14,826 nt of DNA from an uncultured Clostridia bacterium (lineage in GTDB: Bacteria; Bacillota; Clostridia; Christensenellales; Aristaeellaceae), in the NCBI GenBank assembly GCA_934670175.1, contig CAKUOX010000059.1, positions 1 to 14,826 of the forward strand, read 5' to 3'. Of the stretch, positions 6,072 through 10,952 are shown piece by piece; position 1 is the first letter of the stretch; each line of letters starts with the position of its first letter. The notes beneath the pieces were generated by a model. That model saw nothing but the letters and a program-made list of their open reading frames with translations. It did no database searches and was not told the origin of the DNA. A program made the translations under genes and the position numbers.

Positions 6072-6677
6072 TTATTCTTCATCCTCCTGCGGCGTCAGGG
6101 CCACTTCCAGTGCCGAGCCATCGGCGAGAAAGCGCTGCTTCAGGCTCATGTAGGCGTCGGTCAGCATGCCGCTGACGCTCGCCTCGTCAAAATCGAGATA
6201 GGCTGTGGCGGTCATGGTCGCGATGCCGTGCACATAAATCCACATTTCCAGGTGGAACAGGCGCGCGGTTTCGCGGCTCATGCCGGTGTTCTTCTGAATG
6301 AGCGCGATGATCGGCGCATCCTCGCTGTCCTCCGGCGGCGCTTTCTCGCGCGAGCGATCGCGCATGAACAGCAGCTTGAACAGCTCGCGCTCCTCGCGGG
6401 CAAAGCGGATGTATGCCATGCCGCTCGCCTTGTACGGCGGATATTTTCCGGCGGCCATATCCGTTTCCAAATAGCGCCGATATAGTGCGTCGGCGGCGAT
6501 CAGCACCTCCTGCTGTACCTCTTCCATATTCCGAAAAAGTCCGAAAACGGGCTTGGATGACGTGCCCAGCCGCTGCCCGAGCGCGCGCGCCGTGACGGCG
6601 CCTGCGCCGCCTTCCCGCGTGAGTGCAAGCGCGGCGGCGATGATGTCCTCACGCGTGAACATGAATTGTCGCGGCAT
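6072..6677 (-). CDS. TetR family regulator of the ABC exporter operon
   Basis: 201 aa. The N-terminal helix-turn-helix covers about residues 10-55, with 'AVTARALGQRLGTSSKPVF' as the recognition part. The C-terminal ligand domain (60-190) is helical and variable, as usual in TetR proteins, and includes 'MAYIRFAREERELFKLLFMRD' and 'TARLFHLEMWIYVHGIATM'. I chose the ATG at 6677 because GGAGG (6686-6690) is 8 nt upstream; a TTG two codons earlier is unlikely. It is the first gene of the operon with the ATPase and permease. A 24-bp palindrome lies between its own promoter and its start, so it probably represses itself and the exporter until an effector binds. Confidence 0.9.
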   Translation of the reverse strand: MPRQFMFTREDIIAAALALTREGGAGAVTARALGQRLGTSSKPVFGLFRNMEEVQQEVLIAADALYRRYLETDMAAGKYPPYKASGMAYIRFAREERELFKLLFMRDRSREKAPPEDSEDAPIIALIQKNTGMSRETARLFHLEMWIYVHGIATMTATAYLDFDEASVSGMLTDAYMSLKQRFLADGSALEVALTPQEDEE

Positions 6678-6700
6678 GTGCAAGTCCTCCCAGCTAAAGA

Positions 6701-6724
6701 AACATATGTAGCGCTACAATTGTT
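6701..6724 (-). promoter_or_regulatory. Palindromic operator for the TetR regulator
   Basis: A 24-bp inverted repeat pairs at 10 of 12 positions. The core is a perfect TGTAGCGCTACA (6707-6718), flanked by AACA (6701-6704) and TGTT (6721-6724). It lies just downstream of the -10 at 6730-6735 and overlaps the expected transcription start near 6723. That is the classical place for a repressor site controlling its own operon. Confidence 0.75.
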
Positions 6725-6729
6725 GCACT

Positions 6730-6758
6730 ATTATAGAACAGCGGAGGAGCGCTGTCAA
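6730..6758 (-). promoter_or_regulatory. Perfect sigma-A promoter of the TetR-ABC operon
   Basis: On the minus strand, TTGACA (6758-6753), a 17-nt spacer, then TATAAT (6735-6730). Both hexamers are 6/6. Such a strong promoter overlapped by an operator is typical of a repressed, inducible exporter operon. Confidence 0.9.
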
Positions 6759-6796
6759 GCGTTATTTGTAATATTTTTTTTGCCGCCTGTCAGCAC

Positions 6797-6825
6797 TTGA
6801 CAATTCATACTTTTCAGAGTATAAT
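6797..6825 (+). promoter_or_regulatory. Perfect sigma-A promoter of tRNA-Leu
   Basis: TTGACA (6797-6802), 17-nt spacer, TATAAT (6820-6825), consensus at every position. Transcription would begin near 6832, about 7 nt before the mature tRNA end. It faces away from the TetR promoter, with ~38 nt between the two -35 boxes. Confidence 0.92.
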
Positions 6826-6838
6826 ATACCTTGTTCTT

Positions 6839-6921
6839 GCGGTTGTGGCGGAATAGGCATACGCGCACGTTTGAGGGGCGTGTCCGAGAGGGTACGGGTT
6901 CAAGTCCCGTCAACCGCACCA
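6839..6921 (+). tRNA. tRNA-Leu (anticodon GAG)
   Basis: 83-nt class II tRNA. The acceptor stem is GCGGTTG (6839-6845) with CAACCGC (6911-6917), discriminator A and an encoded CCA. The anticodon stem CACGT/GCGTG encloses loop TTGAGGG, with anticodon GAG at 6873-6875, reading CUC and CUU. A long variable arm follows, as expected for Leu, then the T arm CGGGTTCAAGTCCCG. It has its own promoter and terminator, and no integrase or attachment duplication is visible beside it. Confidence 0.96.
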
Positions 6922-6924
6922 CAG

Positions 6925-6960
6925 AAGCCCTGAAAGCAGTCTGTTTTCAGGGCTTTATTC
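6925..6960 (+). terminator. Terminator of tRNA-Leu
   Basis: AAGCCCTGAAA (6925-6935) and TTTCAGGGCTT (6945-6955) form an 11-bp perfect stem with a 9-nt loop, followed by TATTCTATCTGTT. It starts 4 nt after the tRNA CCA end. Confidence 0.85.
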
Positions 6961-7029
6961 TATCTGTTATCATCTGAAGTGATCGACGGTGCAGCTGATC
7001 GCGGTATTTGGGAAGGAGGGAGCGGGCAG

Positions 7030-7761
7030 ATGAAAGTAAGGCACAAGTGGCGATACGTTTTATTGGCGGCGCTGCTGCTGTGCGTGGTGGCGTATGCGCT
7101 GCTGCGCGCCGGCATCGTGCAGCTGAATCATCCGTCCAATGCCGCATATCCCGTGCGCGGAGTGGATGTTTCTGCATATCAGGGCGAAATTGACTGGGAT
7201 GTGCTGTCGGCGCAGGGCATTGACTTTGCCTACATCAAGGCCACGGAGGGCAGCAGCTTTGTGGATCCCTGCTTTGTACAGAATCGGCAGCGCGCCGCCG
7301 AGACGCCGCTGCGCACGGGTGCTTATCATTTTTTCAGCTTTGAGAGCAGCGGCGATACGCAGGCAGACAATTTCATTGCGCAGGTGCCCAAATGGGAAGG
7401 CATGCTGCCGCCGGCGGTGGATGTGGAATTCTATGGCGCGTTCAGACAGGCTCCGCTGCCCGCCGGGCAGGTGCAGGCGCAGCTGGATATAATGCTGGCG
7501 CGTCTGGAGCAGCATTACGGCGTAAGGCCAATCCTGTACGCCACGCAGAGCGCCTATGCGCGCTATCTGGCAGACTATGACGGCTATAATATTTGGATCC
7601 GAAACGTATTTACGCGGCCGCAGATGGGCGCGCGGCGCTGGGCATTCTGGCAGTATACGGATCGCGCGCGGCTGCAGGGCTATGACGGCGAGGAGCGCTT
7701 TATCGATATGAACGTATTCAACGGGTCGCGCGCCGAATTTGAGGTTTACGGCCTGAAATGA
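7030..7761 (+). CDS. Membrane-anchored GH25 lysozyme (N-acetylmuramidase)
   Basis: 243 aa. A short basic start (MKVRHKWR) and a hydrophobic segment (~9-27) form an N-terminal anchor or signal sequence. A complete glycoside hydrolase family 25 domain (~42-240) follows. Recognisable marks are 'RGVDVSAYQGEIDW' (43-56) with conserved D46, 'YIKATEG' (68-74), 'TGAYHFF' (96-102), and the catalytic D131-V-E133 in 'PAVDVEF'. 'ILYATQ', 'NIWIRN', 'FWQYTD' (206-211) and 'DMNVFNG' (226-232) follow. Enzymes of this family cleave the MurNAc-GlcNAc bond of peptidoglycan, so it acts outside the membrane in wall remodelling. There is no extra wall-binding domain. GGAGGG lies 9-14 nt before the ATG; a longer start at 6979 is unlikely. 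No clear promoter lies between the tRNA terminator and this gene. Confidence 0.93.
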   Translation: MKVRHKWRYVLLAALLLCVVAYALLRAGIVQLNHPSNAAYPVRGVDVSAYQGEIDWDVLSAQGIDFAYIKATEGSSFVDPCFVQNRQRAAETPLRTGAYHFFSFESSGDTQADNFIAQVPKWEGMLPPAVDVEFYGAFRQAPLPAGQVQAQLDIMLARLEQHYGVRPILYATQSAYARYLADYDGYNIWIRNVFTRPQMGARRWAFWQYTDRARLQGYDGEERFIDMNVFNGSRAEFEVYGLK

Positions 7762-7769
7762 AGCGCGTT

Positions 7770-8333
7770 CTATTGAATGGCGGCGGGCAGGGTGCTGCGC
7801 AGCAGGCGCTCCACATAGGCGATCACCTTTTCTCGACTGCGCGCCTGCGGATGCGTGATATAGTCGAGCAGCGTTCCGGCGATCGCCTCAGCGTAAAATG
7901 CGCAGAGGAATTCCCGATAGTCCGCGTCCAGCTCGATGCCCTGCATGCGTGCGCCCTGATCGATCAGGTTGCCGAGGCACGAAATAAAATCCAGATATAG
8001 AAAGCGCTTCAGGCCCGCCTGGCCGATGGCATTGTAGGCGTTGGTCAGCAGATATTGATTGTTTTCCACATAATCCAGCACAAAGCTGACGACTTCATGG
8101 TAGTCCATCATCAGGTCGTATTGCTTCACGATCTCAACGGCCGCGGATTCGACCATCCACTTGAACAGCGCATAAATATCCTCAAAATGGTAATAAAATG
8201 AATTGCGATTGATGCCGCACTCAGCGACAAGCTCGCGAACTGTAATCTTGCTGATGGGCTTATTGACCATCAGCCTTTTCAGCGCTGCAGCCAGCGCTTT
8301 TTTTGTGGCCAGCGATATTTCTTTCTGCTTCAT
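7770..8333 (-). CDS. TetR family regulator of the MMPL operon
   Basis: 187 aa. The N-terminal helix-turn-helix (~8-52) reads 'KITVRELVAECGINRNSFYYHFEDIYAL', very close to the DhaS-like TetR subgroup that often sits beside YhgE/MMPL-type envelope genes. The C-terminal half is helical (e.g. 'EVVSFVLDYVENNQYLLTNAY', 'FYAEAIAGTLLDYI') and resembles the TetR_C ligand domain of that group. It is transcribed divergently from the small protein-MMPL-YhgE-like operon. Two matching candidate operators overlap its promoter region, which suggests autorepression and control of the operon. The Shine-Dalgarno is weak (AAGGG, about 14 nt upstream of the ATG), so low expression is likely. Its stop lies 8 nt from that of the convergent GH25 gene, with no terminator between. 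Confidence 0.9.
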   Translation of the reverse strand: MKQKEISLATKKALAAALKRLMVNKPISKITVRELVAECGINRNSFYYHFEDIYALFKWMVESAAVEIVKQYDLMMDYHEVVSFVLDYVENNQYLLTNAYNAIGQAGLKRFLYLDFISCLGNLIDQGARMQGIELDADYREFLCAFYAEAIAGTLLDYITHPQARSREKVIAYVERLLRSTLPAAIQ

Positions 8334-8357
8334 GGAATGTGCTTTTTTCCCTTTTGC

Positions 8358-8368
8358 GATATTTGTCT
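8358..8368. promoter_or_regulatory. Candidate TetR operator B
   Basis: GATATTTGTCT matches site A (8413-8423) at 10 of 11 positions, in the same orientation. It lies just past the -10 of the TetR promoter, at about its transcription start, where a bound repressor would block it. Confidence 0.45.
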
Positions 8369-8371
8369 AAT

Positions 8372-8400
8372 ATTTTAGCAGACGGCGGCGCGTTTTTCAA
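8372..8400 (-). promoter_or_regulatory. Promoter of the second TetR gene
   Basis: On the minus strand, TTGAAA (8400-8395), 17-nt spacer, TAAAAT (8377-8372). These are 5/6 and 5/6 to consensus with ideal spacing. The start would be near 8365, inside candidate operator B. Confidence 0.7.
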
Positions 8401-8410
8401 CAAACAATTC

Positions 8411-8425
8411 TGGACATTTGTCTGG
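8411..8425. promoter_or_regulatory. Candidate TetR operator A
   Basis: TGGACATTTGTCTGG holds the inverted half-sites GACA and TGTC around TT. It lies ~10 nt upstream of the TetR -35 box. Its TGGACA half also starts the palindrome at 8471, and its core recurs at 8358, which is why I read the three as one operator set. Confidence 0.45.
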
Positions 8426-8470
8426 TGTTTGAAAACCTGCGGCGGCGCATTGTTGCTTTTTTGAGAACGC

Positions 8471-8494
8471 TGGACAATCTCCGGAAATTATCCA
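8471..8494. promoter_or_regulatory. 24-bp palindromic operator candidate before the MMPL operon
   Basis: TGGACAATC (8471-8479), central TCCGGA (8480-8485), AATTATCCA (8486-8494). The two sides pair at 10 of 12 positions. It sits immediately upstream of the probable -35 region of the operon promoter and is the same size and quality as the TetR operator at 6701-6724. Confidence 0.6.
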
Positions 8495-8523
8495 TTTTTT
8501 CCTGCAAGGACTTCGCTTATACT
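8495..8523 (+). promoter_or_regulatory. Probable promoter of the MMPL operon
   Basis: TATACT (8518-8523) is a good -10 (5/6) at the right distance from the first gene, with a start near 8530. The hexamer 17 nt upstream (TTTTTT, 8495-8500) is a poor -35, so activity may be low or helped by another factor. The palindrome at 8471-8494 abuts it. Confidence 0.45.
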
Positions 8524-8554
8524 GAAACACACATTGCAAAGGGAGGTCGAAGCA

Positions 8555-8884
8555 ATGGCAAATACCACAAATACGCGGCCTGTGCCCGAATCGAGGATCT
8601 ACGACGTGGAGCTTGGCACCGTGCTGGGCAGACGCAGCGGCCAGCTGAAGCTCCAGCTGTCAGGCGGGCGTCTTTTCGGGATACTTGGCCTGATGAATGC
8701 GGAAAATCCGGTTCATGGGCGCGTCTCACCAGATGGGGCATGCAGATTGGCCGGAAGCATCCGCACGCGCATAAGCGCCTATTCCTTTGATGGCGAGGGG
8801 ATCATGCTGTCCGAGCGCATCGAAATGCTGCTGCGCTGCAAGGGTGTAAGCCTGCCACTGCGCGGGATCAGAAGGGAGGAATGA
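8555..8884 (+). CDS. Small hypothetical protein, first gene of the MMPL operon
   Basis: 109 aa, no family recognised. The ATG at 8555 has GGGAGG at 8541-8546, 8 nt away; the frame extends slightly upstream from a TTG that would put this site inside the gene. The protein has no signal peptide or membrane segment. Residues ~14-80 alternate short beta-like stretches ('GQLKLQLSGGRLFGILGLM', 'GACRLAGSIRTRISAYSFDG') rich in Gly, suggesting a small beta barrel or sandwich. A C-terminal amphipathic part (81-109) is rich in Arg. The stop codon lies just before the MMPL start, and an ATGA overlap exists at 8881. Its place between regulator and transporter suggests a cytosolic accessory or regulatory subunit, which is inference from position. 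Confidence 0.75.
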   Translation: MANTTNTRPVPESRIYDVELGTVLGRRSGQLKLQLSGGRLFGILGLMNAENPVHGRVSPDGACRLAGSIRTRISAYSFDGEGIMLSERIEMLLRCKGVSLPLRGIRREE

Positions 8885-8886
8885 CC

Positions 8887-10950
8887 ATGCACAGCTTTTA
8901 TCGCGCCACCACCAGGCACCCCAAAACGATGGTGCTGCTCTTTGCGCTGCTTGCAGCGGCGTGCGCGCTTTGCAAGCCGCTGATCGCCGTCAATTACGAT
9001 ATGAACGATTATCTGCCGCCGGACACGGCTTCCACGCTGGCGCTGGATGCAATGGACGCGGAATACGACGGCGGCGTGCCCAACGCCCGCGTGATGGTCA
9101 AAAACGTGAGTGTGCCCGAGGCGCTGGCATACAAGGAAAAATTGGAAGCGATCGACGGCGTGACCGGTGTTACCTGGCTGGACGACGCGGCGAACGTGCA
9201 GCAGCCGCTGGAAACGCTGGATCAGGATACCGTGTCCAGCTATTATCAGGATGGCGTCGCGTTGTTTTCAGTCACGATCGCGGAGGATAAGCGCATCACA
9301 GCCGTGGATGCAATTCGAGCGCTGATCGGCGATGACAACGCCATGAGCGGCTCCGCCGTGTCTACCGCCATAGCCACGACCAGCACCGTATCGCAGATCC
9401 AGATCATTTCTCTGGCCGCCGTGGCGTTCGTGCTGTTTATCCTGATGCTGACGACCACCTCCTGGCTGGAGCCGCTGGTGGTGCTGGTCAGCCTGGGCGT
9501 GGCCATACTGATCAACAGCGGCAGCAACCTGATCTTTGGCGAAATTTCGTTCGTGTCCAACGCGGCGGGAAGTATTCTGCAGCTGGCCGTTTCGCTGGAC
9601 TATTCCATCTTCCTGCTGCACCGCTTTGAGGAATGCCGAAGGGAAACGCCCGAGCCGCACGAGGCCATGGTCGAAGCGCTGTGCAAATCCACCATGTCCA
9701 TCCTGTCCAGCGGCCTGACCACCGTGATCGGCTTTCTGGCGCTGTGCCTGATGCAGTTTCAGATCGGGCCGGACATGGGCCTGGTGCTGGGCAAGGGCGT
9801 GGCCATCAGCCTGCTCACCGTGTTCCTGTTTTCGCCCTCGCTGATCCTGCTGTGCCACACGCTGCTGGAAAGGACGCGCCACCGTTCGTTCATGCCAGCC
9901 TTCCGCGGGTTCGGCAGGTGCGTCACACACCTGATGATCCCCGTGCTGCTGATCCTGCTGGTGCTGACCGTGCCCGCCTATCTCGGCTCGGAACGGAACA
10001 GCTATTATTACGGCTCGTCCCACATTTTCGGCCCCGAAACGCAGCTGGGCGCGGATATTCAGGCCATTGAGGACGTGTTCGGCAAGAGCGACACCTATGT
10101 GCTGATGGTGCCGCGCGGCAACGCGGCGCGTGAAAAGGCACTGTCTTCCGAGCTGAAGACGCTGCCGCAGGTCAGCAGTATCCTGTCCTATGTGGACAAT
10201 GCTGGCAGCGTCATTCCAACCGAATATGTGGAAAAGGACACGCTTTCCAAGCTGATCTCGGATCATTACAGCCGCCTGGTGCTCTCCGTAAAGGCAGATC
10301 TGGAGGGCGATGCGGCGTTTGAGCTGGTGAGTCGCGTGCGCGAGATCGCCGAAAGCTATTATCCAGACCAGTGGCTGCTGGCGGGCGAGGGCGTAAGCAC
10401 CTGCGATATGAAGGAAACCGTCACCTCGGATATGGCCAAGGTGAACCTGATCGCCATCGCGGCGGTGTTCATCGTGCTGCTGTTCTCGTTCAAGTCGCTT
10501 TCGTTGCCGGTGATCCTGGTGCTGGCCATTGAGGCGGGCATCTGGATCAACACGGCGATTCCGTATTTCACGAACCAGAGCGTGTTCTATATTTCGTACC
10601 TGATCATCACCTCCATCCAGCTGGGCGCGACGGTGGACTACGCGATATTGTTTACCGACCGGTATACGGAGTTCCGCCGCAGCCTGCAAAAGAAGGAGGC
10701 CATCGTGCAGACCATATCGTCTGTAACGGTTTCTATCTTTACCTCGGGCCTGACGCTGACGGTGGTGGGCTTCCCGATGGGCTACATATCCACGCACGGG
10801 CTGCTCAGCCAGCTGGGCTTTTTCCTGGGGCGCGGCGCGCTGCTCTCCATGGGCATTGTGCTCTTCGTGCTGCCGGGCATGCTGTACCTGTTGGACGGTT
10901 TGATCGAGCGCACCACGAAGGGCGCTGCATTCATAAGGAAAGGGGAATGA
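8887..10950 (+). CDS. MMPL/RND family membrane transporter
   Basis: About 687 aa from the ATG at 8887, chosen because GGGAGG (8874-8879) lies 7 nt upstream; an ATG at 8881 would leave only 1 nt. The fold is the duplicated RND plan: TM1 (~13-33), an extracellular domain (34-169), TM2-6 (~171-326), TM7 (349-366), a second extracellular domain (367-518) and TM8-12 (~519-669). The two halves carry matching motifs in TM4 and TM10, 'SLDYSIFLLHRFEE' (D238-Y239) and 'TVDYAILFTDRYTE' (D584-Y585). These are the Asp-Tyr pairs of the MMPL proton-relay site. Such proteins export lipids, glycolipids or similar envelope compounds using proton motive force. It is cotranscribed with the YhgE-like protein that follows, overlapping or touching it at 10947-10950. 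Confidence 0.93.
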   Translation: MHSFYRATTRHPKTMVLLFALLAAACALCKPLIAVNYDMNDYLPPDTASTLALDAMDAEYDGGVPNARVMVKNVSVPEALAYKEKLEAIDGVTGVTWLDDAANVQQPLETLDQDTVSSYYQDGVALFSVTIAEDKRITAVDAIRALIGDDNAMSGSAVSTAIATTSTVSQIQIISLAAVAFVLFILMLTTTSWLEPLVVLVSLGVAILINSGSNLIFGEISFVSNAAGSILQLAVSLDYSIFLLHRFEECRRETPEPHEAMVEALCKSTMSILSSGLTTVIGFLALCLMQFQIGPDMGLVLGKGVAISLLTVFLFSPSLILLCHTLLERTRHRSFMPAFRGFGRCVTHLMIPVLLILLVLTVPAYLGSERNSYYYGSSHIFGPETQLGADIQAIEDVFGKSDTYVLMVPRGNAAREKALSSELKTLPQVSSILSYVDNAGSVIPTEYVEKDTLSKLISDHYSRLVLSVKADLEGDAAFELVSRVREIAESYYPDQWLLAGEGVSTCDMKETVTSDMAKVNLIAIAAVFIVLLFSFKSLSLPVILVLAIEAGIWINTAIPYFTNQSVFYISYLIITSIQLGATVDYAILFTDRYTEFRRSLQKKEAIVQTISSVTVSIFTSGLTLTVVGFPMGYISTHGLLSQLGFFLGRGALLSMGIVLFVLPGMLYLLDGLIERTTKGAAFIRKGE

Positions 10951-10952
10951 AT

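Noticed and set aside
6839..6921. tRNA-Leu as an integration site of a genomic island
   Set aside because: No integrase, no direct repeat of the tRNA 3' end and no change in gene character were seen nearby within the window.
8334..8554. Riboswitch or structured leader before the MMPL operon
   Set aside because: The probable leader from about 8530 is only ~25 nt, too short for a known riboswitch; palindromes upstream fit operators better.
9268..10797. 509-codon minus-strand open frame within the MMPL gene
   Set aside because: It lies opposite a well-supported transporter and has His/Gln/Arg-rich composition with no motif: a shadow of GC-rich coding sequence.
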